In this document: piece by piece, positions 1 to 13,336 of the stretch | Layout of the letters: each line of letters starts with the position of its first letter | Numbering within the stretch: the first letter of the stretch is position 1 | Assembly (NCBI GenBank): GCA_001599975.1 | Contig: BCIO01000002.1 | Location: 2,925,883-2,989,882, forward strand | DNA from: Cystobasidiopsis lactophilus | Taxonomy: Eukaryota > Basidiomycota > Agaricostilbomycetes > Agaricostilbales > Chionosphaeraceae | Direction of reading: 5' to 3' | DNA: 64,000 nucleotides | The notes under the pieces: model-generated | Told to the model about the DNA's origin: nothing | Seen by the model: only the letters and a program-made list of their open reading frames with translations | The model's database searches: none | Made by a program: the position numbers and the translations under genes

Positions 1-1582
1 CACTCGACCAGTGCCCTTCGTATCACCTTGAGCACGTCGGTGTTGAAGCCGGTCGAATCAAAGATGGCCCTGCATCATCATCATCCGCGACTGTAGGCGA
101 TCTAAAAGCACAGGGCCTACAAGCCTGCCATGCCATGCTCCAGAGCAAAGCGCGCCTTCAAGCCGGAGCTGTGGCCATCATCGAAAGAAATGATCTGTTT
201 TTTGCTAGGGCTGAACAAAAATGGCGTTCGCGAGCATTCATCGAAGTCTGATTTGACCAAGTCAGTGGGTAGTCCTAGGGCACTGGCGAGCAGAGAACAG
301 ACATTTGGTCCATCCGTTCAGGCCTTTCTTGCCGTCCTCGGACAGCACCTCACCTTCGATCAACGTATTGTAGTCCCAAACTGCTACGGAGTTCAATGAC
401 TGTGCGTAGAACTCGGAGAGAGCAAGAGAACGGACAGCCTGACCAACCGCCACCAGGGTTTCCACACATGTCCTCGCCAGTCGAAAAGGTATCTAGACAG
501 CCCCCTTGAGGAGCTTTGCCGGTAGCAGGCTGCTGGAGCTGGCTTTTGAACCCGTGTGCAGCCACCGTTTGCAGCTTGGCGCTCTTGAGCTGAAAGGCGT
601 AGCCGTATGATGGGATGCCAAGCATAAGTTGGCAGGCTGGCACTCCAGCTTTCTTCCAGTAGTTCAGGCCATCAAACGCCGAGGACTTGACTGTAGAGCA
701 ATAAGAGTACAGAGGCGCGTTGGCCCCAGAAACTTCAGACCATCCTGAAGCAGTTCAACCTTGGTGTTACCACGGCTCCTTGGCGCAAGCAAAAGGACCC
801 TCTTACCTCCGGCGTTGGTGTCGTAATTCATAACATTAAAAGCGTCCACGTAGGCTGCAAACTCCGAAGCGTCCACCAGTGGGACGCCATCGCCGTTGAA
901 CAGACTAACGGACGCTCTAAGCGACCGTTTCCCGCGCAAGAAGTAACTCACCCGTCAGGCTGTACATCGATTGTGATGATCTTGCTGTTTCCTAGGTGGG
1001 AGCGAAGGACCTTGAGAAAGGACAGCAAGTGTTTGGAATCGGATTTTCGACGCGTATTGCACCCGATGCCCGGTTGATTCGGGTACTCCCAGTCGATATC
1101 AACCCCATCAAATCCATAGGCGTGGATGAAGCCGGATGTGCGAGAGGCAAAGTCCTTAAGAGCCGTGGTGTTCGCCAGGTGGTCCGAGAAGTAGACGCTC
1201 CCATCCCATCCTCCTATTTGCCGGCAACGCGTTTACTCTAATCGAACCTGGACTGCGTGAGAAGCCTACCAATTGACAAGATAGCCTTGGAACCTTTCGC
1301 ATTGGCCCGTTTGACGAAAGCCTTCAATTGCTCTTCTTCGGCTTTGTATTCAAAACCGACCACATTGGTAGCGAGGACGAAGAAGTATGCCCAGTCAGCG
1401 TAGGCGTACGGAAACTCGGCGACCGTCTGGCTGGAGTAACTCGGCCAATATTGCGCCAGGATGGGCTGGCCTTTAGCGTTCTTCGGGCAAGCTCGCGGCT
1501 TGGCGGTGGAACGTCGCTCGAGCTGAAGTTCGGCAGCGGTTAAGGTGACCAATACCAGCCAGACGAGATGACGAAAGCGCAT
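1..1582 (-). CDS. Secreted GH18 chitinase (3' end off window)
   Basis: Hydrolyses chitin; probably acts in cell-wall remodelling or nutrition. The ATG at 1582 opens a hydrophobic signal peptide (MRFRHLVWLVLVTLTAAE). The GH18 catalytic motif DGVDIDWEYP, containing DxxDxDxE and the acid Glu, is read near 1140-1085. It is followed by VDAFNVMNYDTNAG (beta-6 strand, about 850-810), GIPSYGYAF (about 625-600) and VWDYNTLI (about 385-360). An intron of 56 bases at 1214-1269 joins SIG to GWDGSVYFS. The frame is still open at base 1 (STGFNTDVLKVIRRAL), so the C-terminus lies outside the window. At least three more introns are needed between blocks. The family call is firm; whether it is an endo- or exo-chitinase cannot be told. 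Confidence 0.9.
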
Positions 1583-1851
1583 TGCGCCAGACCAGATTAA
1601 GGAGTGTGAAGTGGGGCAAGGAGAGGATGCTGGCAGGTCAGGCGTGCAGTGAGCCGTGGATGAGGTTAGGAAGTGATGGATGCTAAATGAGGTCCTGTTA
1701 AGGCTAGCGAAAGTTGGTGTGGCGTTTCATCGAGAACGGGTGAAAGGCCGGAAGCCAGGAAGGCGTTGGTGCTTCAAGCCAAATCTTCTGGTAGCCAATG
1801 GTCGAAACGGATCCTCGAAACATTCCAAACGCCCATCATTGGCTAAGAATG

Positions 1852-3020
1852 CTAAGCAGCCGACCCCACGGCGAGCCGCTCGCGAAGCCCGGCCAAAGCG
1901 AGGGCCAAGGCTTCTTCGGTTCGGATGGTCCTGCTGGCTTGGGTTGGACAGATGTTGACCCAGTGGTCGAACAACATGTGGCTCTCCTCCGCCTTGACAC
2001 CAAGTAGGTCCTGCTCCTTGTCGATCGACAGCTCCAAGCCCGCAAGTCCGCCGAGCACGATGAGCGCTCGCTTGAATTTGGGAAAGGTGGCCGGCTGTGG
2101 AAGCTTGTCTATTGAAGTGCCTCGCTCGGAGAGGCCAATGAGCAGGTCGTATGGGCGAGAGGGGTCGGAGGAAACCAGAGCCTTCGCGAGAGTCGGCTCG
2201 ACGCGGACCGAGTAGCCCCACGGGATGCCAGCTTCCTGCGTTGGAAAAGACGGCGAGACAAGTGTGGGCGTTTGTGGATATAGGAGGTCGACAGTGACCC
2301 GGGAATTGAGCGGTGGGGCGATGGGAGTTTCGACAGACACCGACTCGTCCAGCCCAATGTCCACTTCGACCGTCGTTCCTTGCGCTTTGGAGATGACGCC
2401 ATCTCTGAACCGACATGTATCCGTCTTTCGAAGGTGGTGAGGCATGTCAAGGGGCGGCAGGAGGCCAACATGCTTGAGGATGGGCTGCATTGGGAACAGA
2501 GCTCGCCGCAAATATCTGCTCCAAATCTGAGCTTGTCCTTGGCTCATAAGCAACAGAGAGCCTACTGAGGAGTTTCAAGGTATTCCAAGATGCGAGCGAG
2601 GTAGATATCGGGATCTGAGAGGGCGGGGTCGATTTCGGAGGATGATTTTCGATACTTGCCCTTCTGACCATGGTTCACTGCAGCAGGCGGAGGTTCTTCG
2701 TGGAAGATGACAACTTCAGAGACGCCAAAGATGGCGCACTGGCGGGCGATCTGGCTGGCGAGCACGGCTTTGAGCTCGTCGTTCTGGGCGTTGACGAGAA
2801 TGGAGCCGGGCAAAGCGATGCTGAGGCAAGGTGGACGGTCGACTTGGGATTGTTTGAAGACGGCAGAGGGCTTGTGAGGCTTATGTTTTGCCTTGAAGCC
2901 TTCGCCATCTCCAGCGGGTTGGCCAGCGAAAGCTTCTTGAGCGGTGCGCTTCTGCTGCGGCCTGGGGATGAGCGCTTTCGCTCTGAAAGTCCTTTGTAAT
3001 GCTCTAACCTTGTTCTTCAT
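1852..3020 (-). CDS. SPOUT-class RNA methyltransferase, SPOUT1/C9orf114 type
   Basis: Homologue of SPOUT1 (CENP-32) and yeast YMR310C/YGR283C, putative SAM-dependent RNA methyltransferases with a trefoil-knot fold. The N-terminal part carries SIALPGSILVNAQ and the ILEYLETPQYLRRALFP block typical of the family. Then comes GLLPPLDMPHHL, an OB-like insert, and the C-terminal knot region VLGGLAGLELSI with the closing signature SRTIRTEEALALAL. One intron (2516-2565, 50 bases) joins LETPQ to YLRRALF. I chose the ATG at 3020 (MKNKVRALQRTF); the open frame further upstream has no other ATG. The length, about 372 residues, suits the family. It lies head-to-head with the S16 gene. Confidence 0.85.
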
Positions 3021-3110
3021 GAAGACAACGAACCACAAACGCAGAGCGGTCGAGCGGAGGCAAGCTTGAATGAATTTCTTGAGCCAGCTCCTCCAAACAG
3101 CAAAGCGCTA
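3021..3110. promoter_or_regulatory. Short shared promoter between SPOUT and mitochondrial S16 genes
   Basis: Only 90 bases separate the divergent start codons at 3020 and 3111, so both transcripts must start within or beyond this stretch. No TATA-like box stands out. Confidence 0.45.
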
Positions 3111-3579
3111 ATGCCGGTCCGACTCCGTTTGGCCAACCACGGCGTGCGCCACTCGCCCTTCTACCACGTCGTCGCTGTGCAGGCGAGCAAGCGGACGACG
3201 GCGAGGCCCATCGAGCAGCTCGGCACTTATGATCCCATTCCCAAACTTTTGCGGCCGCCCACCCAGTCCATCCTCGAGCCGCGCCCGGCTGGCAGCATGC
3301 AAAAGCAGCTCTCCCTCAATGTGGACCGGGTCAAGTACTGGTTAGGCGTGGGAGCGCAGCCGAGCGGGCGAGTAGCGTGGCTGCTGAAAATGGTGAGTTT
3401 GTTGCCCTCTCCTCGTGCACTTTATCGGGCATGTGCTGATGCATAGGGGCCGATCACAGGCGGGCGTTAAGGTCACCATCTCGAACAAGAAGCGCAAGCA
3501 GAAGGCATACGAAAAGGCAGCCCTCGAATCACCAGCATCCACCGCCGCTCAGCTTGAAGCGCCCAATGCATCAACGTGA
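3111..3579 (+). CDS. MRPS16: Mitochondrial small-subunit ribosomal protein bS16m
   Basis: Component of the mitochondrial ribosome small subunit. The first exon encodes MPVRLRLANHGVRHSPFYHVV and then RPIEQLGTYDPIP, both hallmarks of bS16, followed by LNVDRVKYWLGVGAQPSG. An intron at 3393-3459 joins the exon ending LLKM to AGVKVTISNKKRKQKAYEK. The stop is TGA at 3577-3579, giving about 133 residues, longer than bacterial S16 because of a charged tail. The ATG at 3111 is preferred over an in-frame upstream one at 3069 because bS16 proteins start with MxVRxRL. No separate presequence is visible; the basic N-terminus may serve for import. Confidence 0.92.
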
Positions 3580-4026
3580 ACTCGGCATTGCCACTCGCAG
3601 GAGATGCACTAGATGCGTAACTTGATTTAGCCAGGCATTCGCCTTATTGGCAAGCAAGGGTGAGCCACTCCACCACTCTGTTTGCACGTTGATGCTGTTG
3701 CTTATGCACATGCTTAGCTTGGCACGCCTCAACATTGCCCTTGCCATCCTGCCAGCAAGTACTGGCTGCCAGTTAGGGCAACAGCTGCGGGGCTGGTCAT
3801 GAGGGACGGGGGCGAGATGCCAAAGCGATGGTCTTTCGCTCGGAGGGAAGAGCTGGTCGGCCGTCGTGGCCAGCAACGGGGCATCCAGGTAGCAGTAACA
3901 GAACTCTTGAGAGTAATACCCAGCATTTGCATCACGAGAAAACTCGCATGAACAGCTGCATATTTTGTCTCTTGTTGACGACCGGCCGATCCGCCTCCCA
4001 AATCGCTGTTGAGCAGAGCTGAGGAG
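3580..4026. other. Intergenic, S16 to ferrochelatase
   Basis: About 450 bases with no supported gene. Reverse-strand open frames here show no protein-family features. It probably holds the S16 3' end and the ferrochelatase promoter and 5' UTR. Confidence 0.4.
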
Positions 4027-5485
<1,459 letters not shown>

Positions 5486-5837
5486 GGCGTAATAAAATGA
5501 CCTTGTAGTGGCGTAAACCTATTCTGGCAGGCTGCCGCGCATTCTTAAAACCATTCTAAGGGCTAAATAGAAAACCCCTTGCCCATTACCGTAAGCCTGC
5601 CTGGTGGCGAGAGAAACTTTTCGAGCATCCCCAGCTTCTTCGACGTCTTGCTCTTGCTCCCTTTGACCAACTCGGCGTGTCGCTTCGTTTGACGAACATG
5701 GGCAACTGATTTGCTGTCCAAGCCAGACGACACACATACACGAGACTGACACGCCTTCGAAGGAGGGCACAGCTTCCGCTCGTTGTTCACTTTGCGCCCT
5801 CTCCTCCTGTGACCCTCCCTCTGACCTCGCTCCACAA
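5486..5837. other. Intergenic, ferrochelatase to transportin
   Basis: Contains AATAAA at 5491-5496, just after the ferrochelatase stop, a likely polyadenylation signal. A pyrimidine-rich stretch at about 5795-5837 leads up to the transportin ATG. No gene seen. Confidence 0.45.
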
Positions 5838-8800
5838 TGGCGGCCTGGTCACCCTCAGAGGATGGGCTGCGAGACTTGTTGGTCTGCGTAGGTCCCAGCT
5901 TGTCCCAGCCTTAGTGCGTAATTTGACAGCCAGTGCGCTCGCAGATCGAGCAGTCCAAGTCAACCGACAACGCCGTCCAGCAGCAGGTCAAGCAGGTGCG
6001 CATTACGCTCACATACACTGCCAAATGGTGCCTAAACAGCCAGAGCAGCGGTTCGACCTGTTCAACAACTCGGTGCCAGACTTCAATAGCTACCTTGCCT
6101 ATGTGCTCGTCACGCCCATCAACGGCGTCTCGAACCAGTCCAGGTCCATCGCCGGCTTCCTGCTCGTCAACAACTTCAGGTCCCGCTTCCACTCGTTCCC
6201 TGCGCCCGTCGTCGAGTACCTGAAGCAGACGCTCTTCATCGGCCTCCAAGATGAGGACCCGCAAGTGCGCAGTGCATCGAGCACGGCCATGACTTGGCTC
6301 ATCCGCTCTATTGTGCCCGACAACTGGCCACAAGGCCTCCAGCAGCTCATGCAGCTCCTCGACAACCCAAACATCACGATTCAAGAGGTGCGTTTGCCAG
6401 CCCTTCTCATTATCAGCCTGTTGCTGCAGAGAGCTGATGATATGCCACCAACACTCACAGAGCGCACTGAGCACGTTCAGCAAGCTCTGTGCTGACATCC
6501 CCAAGTCGCTGGAGCGGATCCAGGTCAATGGCACCCCTTTCCTCGACTACCTCGTCCCCGCCCTCTTGCAGCGCATGGAGTCCGACAACGGCAACATTCG
6601 GTCCTACGCTTTGACCTGCTTGGTGCCGTTCATCGAGCCAGAGAGCCGGACCACCCCGCCGAATGCGCTCGCCGTGCACATTGACCTCTTTATTTCCGCC
6701 CTCTTCAAGCGCGCCTCCGACCCCCTCTCCTCCGTCCGCAAGCAAGTGTGCACCGCCATGGTCGCCCTGCTCTCTTCTCGGCCCAAGAAGCTCATCCCGG
6801 AGATCAACGGCGTCGTCGACTACGTCCTCCACTGCACCCAGGACACAGACGACAAGGACCTGGCACTCGAGGCCTGCGAGTTCTGGCTCACCTTCGCCGA
6901 AGACCAAGAGCTGCTGCCTGTCCTCCGGCCGTTTGTGCCCCGGATCGCACCCATCCTCCTCGACTGCACAGTGTATGACGACGAAGAGCTGTTTGCTCTG
7001 GGGGCCTTGGACGACGAGGACGACGCCGCCGTTCCCGACCGGCCAGAAGACATCAAGCCGCAGTTCTACGGCTCCAAAGCACACTCCCAGAACTCGTCCT
7101 CTGCCAATGTCACCACCGGGCAGCCTGAGGCCTCTACCTCAAAAGCTCGCGGGGCCGACACCACGGCAGAGGAGCCGCCCGCTGAAGAGGACGAGGACGA
7201 ACTGGAAGATGATGACGAGGACGAGGACTACTCGGAGTGGACGCTGCGAAAGTGTGCGGCGGCGGCGCTGGATGTCATGGCCACCGGCTTCGAGGCGGAG
7301 CTCCTCACCGTGCTCTTGCCGTGCCTCAAGGACAAGCTGCAGTCTACCGAATGGCTCCAGCGCGAGTCCGGCATCCTGACGCTCGGCGCGATGGCAGAGG
7401 GCTGCATTGGATTCTTGGGCGAGCATCTGCCCGCGCTCATTGGATACCTCCTCCAAAGCTTGACCGATGCCAAGGTATGTATCGCCCTTCTGTTCGGAAG
7501 AGCCGAAATTGATGACGGTGTTCTCACAACAGCCGCTGGTGAGGTCGATTGCGTGCTGGACGATTGGCCGCTACTCGGCGTGGCTCATCCAACCCGAATC
7601 AAGTCCAGAGCACCGGCAGACTTACTTCGTCCCTGCTCTAGAGGGTGTAAGGCGCCTTGAACCTTCATTAGCCCATTTGAGAGGAGCTCATGAAGAACGG
7701 TTGCGCACTACAGCTTCTCCGAATGCTTCTGGACAACAACAAAAAAGTGCAAGAGGCCGGTTGCAGTGCCTTCGCCACCCTGGAAGAAGAAGCCGGCGCT
7801 GCGCTCGAGCCCTTCCTCGAGCCCATCCTTCGCAACCTCGTTTTCGCATTCGGCAAGTACCAGCAAAAGAATACCCTCATTCTCTACGATGCGATCGGCA
7901 CTTTGGCCGACGCTGTCGGCGAGTCGCTCAACAAGAAGGAGCTCATCGAGATCTTGATGCCTCCCCTCATTCAAAAATGGCAAAAACTGGAAGACGAGGA
8001 TGAGAACCTGATTCCTTTGCTCGAGGTGCGAGCGTTTCGTTCAGCAGTCGCCTTCAAAGACTCAAATGCTGCTTCTTTGCACAGTGCATGTCCTCGGTCG
8101 TGGTGGCGATCAGCCACGGTTTCCTGCCCTACGCCCAGCCCGTCTTCGAGCGGTGCGCACGGATAGTCCACACCTCGCTGGTCCATTACCAGACCTACAC
8201 GAACAACCCGGACGCCTACGACCTGCCTGAGAAAACGTTCCTCATCGTCGCCCTCGACCTGCTCAGCGGACTCACCCAAGGCCTCAGCACGGCCATTACG
8301 CCTCTTTACGAAGCCGCCCAGGCCCAAATCTTCCAGCTCATCCTCTTTTGCTTGCAGTACCCCGAACCCGCCGTGCGGCAGTCCGCCTACGCCCTCCTCG
8401 GCGACTGCGCCATCTCGGTCTTCCCTTTGCTGAAGCCCTACATCCCGCAAGTCATGCCCGTTTTGACCGCCCAAATCGATGTCGAGCCCAAGGCTGACAC
8501 GGTGTCGGTGTGCAACAATGCCGCATGGGCCGCTGGCGAACTGGCGCTTCAACTCGGTTCGTGCAAGCTGTTATTGTACAGCAGTTTGATGCTAATTATG
8601 TGGCTCTTGCGAGAACAGGCGCGGACATGCAGCCATACGTCAAACCATTGATGGAGCGCCTTGTGCCTGTTCTTCTTTCGCCCAAGGCTGCGCGGTCGTT
8701 GGTCGAGAATTCAGCCGTCACCATTGGCCGGTTGGGTCTCGTCTGCCCGCAGCTGGTGGCGCCGCATCTCGAGCTGTTCATGCGGCACTGGTGCGTGTCG

Positions 8801-9188
8801 CTGGCCGAGATCAAGGACAACGAAGAGAAGGACTCGGCCTTCAAGGGCATCTGCATGGTCATCCAAGCCAATCCCAACGGGCTGGTCAAGGTGGGCCGGC
8901 TTTCGACCGGATGCCTTTGCCACATCTTCTCATTTCCGTCTGCCTGCAGAACTTTCAATTCTTCCTCAATGCCATCGCCCGGTGGCAAAAACCGTCAGAA
9001 GAGTTGAACGGGATGTTCCGCTCTGTGAGGCTGCTTCCTCTTGGACGCAAAGCTTAATCTCATTGAAGCGCGTGTTTTCACAGATCCTGCTCGGGTTCAA
9101 GCAGATGATCGGCGAGCAGTGGCCCGCCATGATGTCCAGTATGCCGCCGCCTATTCAAGTCCGCCTCACGGAGCGGTATGGTGTGTAG
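5838..9188 (+). CDS. KAP104: Transportin-1 / karyopherin beta-2, nuclear import receptor
   Basis: HEAT-repeat import receptor that carries PY-NLS cargoes (hnRNP-like proteins) through the nuclear pore and releases them on RanGTP. The ATG at 5838 opens [15 protein letters not shown], matching the transportin N-terminus, and the end TERYGV also matches. Diagnostic blocks are [106 protein letters not shown] and [15 protein letters not shown]. The acidic HEAT-8 loop that displaces cargo is clear at about 7140-7225. About nine introns of roughly 45-75 bases are needed; one joins VPALE to [16 protein letters not shown]. The length, about 900 residues, is normal. It converges on the lectin gene. Confidence 0.95.
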
Positions 9189-9537
9189 AGCTTTCGACAA
9201 GAAAAAGAGGATGTGGATCAGTCAAAGGGAGGAGGAGGAAAGGAATCTGTGCAGGGTTTGGGACACGTCGGCAGCAAGAGGAGGAAAACCAAAGGGGCAG
9301 AGAGGTGGAAGCAAGCGGAATTTCTCAGGAAGCCAACTTCACGTAGCATTAGCATTTTTCGATAAGGGCCTTAAGCTCCTTTATCCCATAACTCCATAGT
9401 TCCCATAGAAATTTACCCCGCACGTAGCTCAAGCCACTCAAAAACGGCACGCTGGGGAGAGACAGAGAACTGAGAGCACACTGAGCCCAACCTTTTGGGA
9501 GCCATTGCAAGAGTGTAGGTTAATATGCTATGCTCAA
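9189..9537. other. Convergent intergenic region, transportin and lectin 3' ends
   Basis: Purine-rich near 9200-9310 and AT-richer towards 9330-9420. No gene recognised; it probably holds the two 3' UTRs. Confidence 0.4.
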
Positions 9538-11205
9538 TCAGAACCGCTTGGCAGAGCGCTTGAAGTTCCATTGTCTGTGGCGGGGTGATCGTAAGCAACG
9601 AATAATTGCTGAAAGTGACGGCCGCTCACCGGAAGGCCATGACGGCGACAACGACAATGACAAGCACAAACATCCACTTGATGACCCAGAAGAGGAAGCC
9701 AAAGAAGCCGGCGCCAATCTTGCGGGAGGACTTGCGCTCGCGCTGGCCCGCCGTCGGCGGGTGGTAGACGGCGTTGGCGGCGGAAATTTGAATGATGTCG
9801 TGGTCGTCGCTGACATCGCCCGTGTGTGCCGAGAATCCCAGGAAGGGAGATGCAGGCAGAGTCACGTTGTAGAGCGTGAAGCAGGGCGTCCATCTGCATG
9901 CAGACATCGGTGAGTGGCTCAAAACTTTTAGAAAGAACCAGCGCCTACTCGTCCCATTTTTCGGTTTGTAGTGAAAGCTGCGAGACACACTCAGGTCCAA
10001 TCCTCCTGGAGCGGATTGAAGGGGGACTGCTCACCTCTAAGAACTGGTTCTTGAAGTAGGTCAGCTTGCCCTTGGCTGTGATCTCTGTCCTCCGATAGTC
10101 AATCTGCCTCCGTTGTCAGCCTTTTTCTTCTTGCTAACAAGGCAATGGCGAACGCACGGAGCAGCGGCCAGCCTCCTGGCCGGCGCCGTCTCTTGAGTGG
10201 TCGTACGTTTTCGTGCCGTCGTTCATCATGGCGAGGACTTGCGGGAAGACATACTGTGCGTCAATCACCCGTCAGGACTATCCAGAGTCGGCACGCAGAT
10301 ATTGGGACGTACAGAATGCCGAGAATTAGCGTCTGCATCTCGCGGCCCGTGAGCTCTGCCCCGAACCCCAAGAGTAAAAGCAGCACGCACAAGTGTCAAA
10401 GAAGATGCCCAATCCGTCCCACTGATCCGCGCTCCCAAACACAGGCCCGTCCATCGCCCTCCCCCGCGTCAACCACATCGCAAAGCCGTCCCCGTAGAGC
10501 GTGTTCGACTTGCCGTCCACGCGGAACTCAAACTCGATCTCGAACGACTGCGGCGTTATTGGCTGTCACGATCATAGGATCTTAGACTAGGCCCTAAGCA
10601 GCAGCAAACGTGGCACAGGACGCACCAGGCGACTCCAGAGCCATCCCGACTGACTTGACTTGTCCTGCGTTAGTCGTACTGCAACCGGTCGCCCATCAGC
10701 TCCCATACTCTGTGGATAGGTCGAAACGTACTGTGTCGTGAAGTGTCGATGATCGCATCCCCTCCAAAGTCGAACCTGTTGCGGGCGAGAGCGCGCCGTG
10801 TCAGTTTTCCGCTGCTTGCAAGGCTGGCGTCGAGGCCACGAGGCAACGCAGACGCACCATCTGTTCTGCAAATCCGAATCCACGTAGGCTGTTGGCCAAG
10901 CACTGTTTAGCTCCAAAGGCTCCGGGATGCAGCTAAAGTTTGAGGAAACCAACGAGCGTAAATCGAATGCGTCCTCTGAGCCACGTCCGTCAGCCAGAGT
11001 TCATCAGCCGCAGCAAACCGAACTCACCAATGGGACAGTCCTCTCGGTTGTCTGATTGAGCCAAGGTCAGTAAGGCATAGCTGTCGACTTGGCGAAGAGG
11101 TGCAGCGCTCACCCCTCGCGGGTGGACGAGGATGTTGGGCTCTTTGCTCTTGCTCTTCTTGGCCGTCGCAGACGCCACAAGGAGCAACGGGAGCAGCCAG
11201 CGCAT
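9538..11205 (-). CDS. L-type (legume-like) lectin cargo receptor, VIP36/Emp46-47 family
   Basis: Type I membrane lectin that should bind high-mannose glycoproteins and cycle between ER and Golgi. The ATG at 11205 opens the signal peptide MRWLLPLLLVASATA. The lectin domain follows: FDFGGDAIIDT, VRLTQDKSSQSGWLWSRL, FEIEFEFRVDGKSN, LYGDGFAMWLT, DQWDGLGIFFDT, then PFLGFSAHTGDVSDDHDII. A transmembrane segment FFGFLFWVIKWMFVLVIVV follows. A small last exon, after an intron of about 55 bases starting near the end of VMAF, gives the cytosolic tail QWNFKRSAKRF. It ends in KRF, resembling the KRFY and KKFF ER-exit tails of VIP36 and ERGIC-53. At least seven introns are inferred. Confidence 0.85.
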
Positions 11206-11578
11206 CGCAGGGTCGTTTGGTGGTCGCCTCGCCGAACGAGTCGAGGCTGCCTCTCGCGGCGGGCAAGGCGCGCCTGAGCCGGAGGTCTCGCGAGTGGCGG
11301 TCAGGCCTCAGCGTCGAGTGCGATGACTTTGATTTCAGTCTTCACGAGATGAGTCTGCGCCCTCGACTTGGTGAGAGTCTGAGAGTGGCAGAAATTCGAG
11401 GCGTCGGGGGCGTCGGGGCACGGCTGGGTGGCAAAATCTCAAGGCGAGGAATTGGACAAGTCAGTGGCTATAAGAAGAAAAGAGAATCAAAAGCATGGGT
11501 ATGTATACGAGAGGGGTACAATGTGTTGAACGCATATGAGAGGGAGCACTCGAAAACGGTGACCGAGTGGCCATTGCT
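11206..11578. other. Intergenic, upstream of lectin gene
   Basis: Holds the lectin promoter and the 3' end of the next gene on the same strand. No gene seen. Confidence 0.4.
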
Positions 11579-12976
11579 CTATCTGCGCTCGTGAGACGCA
11601 GGGCCCGCACGTCCTCCTCGCTGGGGAGCAAGAGGAGCAGCATAAAACCAGGCCCAATCACCATCTCTCTCGGCCTTCTCGATTCTGAGTAGCAAGCGCG
11701 TTTTGTAGAGGCGGGCGACTGCGAGGAAGACGTCGTCACGGCTGAATGGGGTAGCGTCTGGCCTCGAGATGTAGTCTCGAAAAGCGACTAAAGTTACAAG
11801 TTCCTGTGTTAAGCCCAATTCAGTCTTGCCAACATTTCCGCAAAGAGCAGAAGGGAGACATACATGAGCCTCGTCTTCCAAAATGTTTCTTGTCTCCTTT
11901 TGAGCATGAGATTTGGAGAACAATGCATGCACGGCGCTGGGTGCAGAGTCGAGGAAATTGCCTCTCAGATTAAAGGCGTCCTTCAACGCATCGCCCACGG
12001 CGTTCTTCTGAAATTGAGAGACCTGGGTCTTGGCCATGTCTCCAATGGATTTGTTGGCCACAGAATTGAACTTTCGCTCGGTGAGAATCGTCTGGTTCAA
12101 ATGGTAGACGAAAGCGTGATACAGGGCAGCCTTGGCGACAGCAAGGATGACATGTTGAGCGCGCAGATCGCGGTGGTTGCCCATAGGCGCCCTGGCCACT
12201 TGGCCATGGTACGTTCCGGCATTGACAAAACGCTTATAGGGCGTACGAAGAGGCTCGAACCAAAAGGTTGGCAAAACTGAAGCAAGTTTTGCGCAATGGC
12301 GCCATGGATTGCCGCCAGAAGCCAAGAAGGTGCGCACTCCTGTTGCCAGATCCTCGTCATTGAGCAATGGACCGTTGAATTCCTCATCTAGGAGCGTTCT
12401 CTCTGCATCGTTCAACCTGCGACGGCGTAACTAAGGCGCCCCATATCTCAGGCAAAACAGCAATTCTAACCTCGCTTCGCTGGGATTGCCAGCCATCTTT
12501 CCAAAAAGTCGTTTTGACAGATGGTAGTTGGAAATGAGATGAAAAAGATGTATTCTGACTGCGTTGCTGAACCGCCACCGAAATTTCATGAAACGTGGGT
12601 TGGCGTCCATTGCAATGGCTTTTCCTCAATTCTCCAGCCAAGTTCGCCAGACTGAGACTCGCTTGCTTAGGACGAGATATAGTATTGAGAGGGCTTTTAA
12701 AGGTGGAGGAAGTCCGCGAGGCATGCTTCGATAAGACAACTTGTGCAAAGAACAGAATCTGTTCCTGCATTTTCCACGGAGAGATAAAGCGAGACGTCCT
12801 ATGGGAAAAAAACGCCCTCGTAGACCGACATCTGTCAGCCTGCATTGCAAGCTGGCGAAGGCGGCTAATTCCGGGCAGGTCGATGGAAACATTGTACCTC
12901 TCGCATCGCTGAGCAAGCAGACATAGAGCAACAAATCCGCTTACTTTTGAACCAAGAACACGCCCAAAGGCGCCAT
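11579..12976 (-). CDS. Unrecognised protein, multi-exon
   Basis: I do not recognise this protein. The long 3' exon (11579 to about 12430) encodes LNDAERTLLDEEFNGPLL, then VRTFLASGGNPWRHCAKL, LRAQHVILAVAKAALYHAF, VSQFQKNAVGDALKDAF and a basic end at HERR. A consistent upstream model starts at ATG 12976 (MAPLGVFLVQNDARG). It uses five GT-AG introns whose exons read ELAAFASLQCRLTD, VSLYLSVENAGTDSVL, SQSGELGWRIEEKPLQWTP, TTFWKDGWQSQRSE and LRRRRLNDAERT. All join in phase, but two of the introns would be only about 28-31 bases, shorter than any well-supported intron here. Alternatives are an ATG at 12610 or at 12496 (MAGNPSEAR). The 3' exon is firm; the 5' half is tentative. Confidence 0.5.
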
Positions 12977-13336
12977 CAAGCCTTTGGGGACAGATGGCAA
13001 GCGAGCATCGACAACCTATCCGGCAGGGATCGGGAAAGCCACCCTCACAGATGCTCGGAGGTGGGCATACATCGCGAATGTGTTGCCAAACCGATGAGGA
13101 AAACACAAGGAGGCCGAAAGCCAAGTTGCTGGACCAAAAATGACGGCAAGTCATCCAACCGTTTTGAGTCCGGCAGGAAGGACTGTCACCCCTCTGCACG
13201 CAAAACAAGCCCAGAAACGCGTCCATGATACACTGAGAGCAAACAAGAAGCAAAGCCAGCAGAACGTCAGCCACACGTCGGTCGTTGGGGACAACCTCTC
13301 GGTGGCGCAAGGTCTTGGACCCGACCGGCCGTCAAG
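12977..13336. other. Divergent intergenic region, unknown gene and FSH hydrolase
   Basis: The minus strand stays open through much of this stretch in one frame, but the product is Cys/Trp-rich with no family features. I treat it as promoter and 5' UTR. Confidence 0.35.

Noticed and set aside
1727-2416. A 229-codon open frame on the minus strand within the SPOUT gene
   Set aside because: It lies on top of the well-supported methyltransferase frame and is a shadow of it.
12384-13310. A 308-codon open frame on the minus strand
   Set aside because: It has no in-frame ATG at its start, is rich in Cys, Trp and Ser with no family features, and runs across positions with good splice signals in another frame. 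Treated as mostly non-coding upstream sequence.
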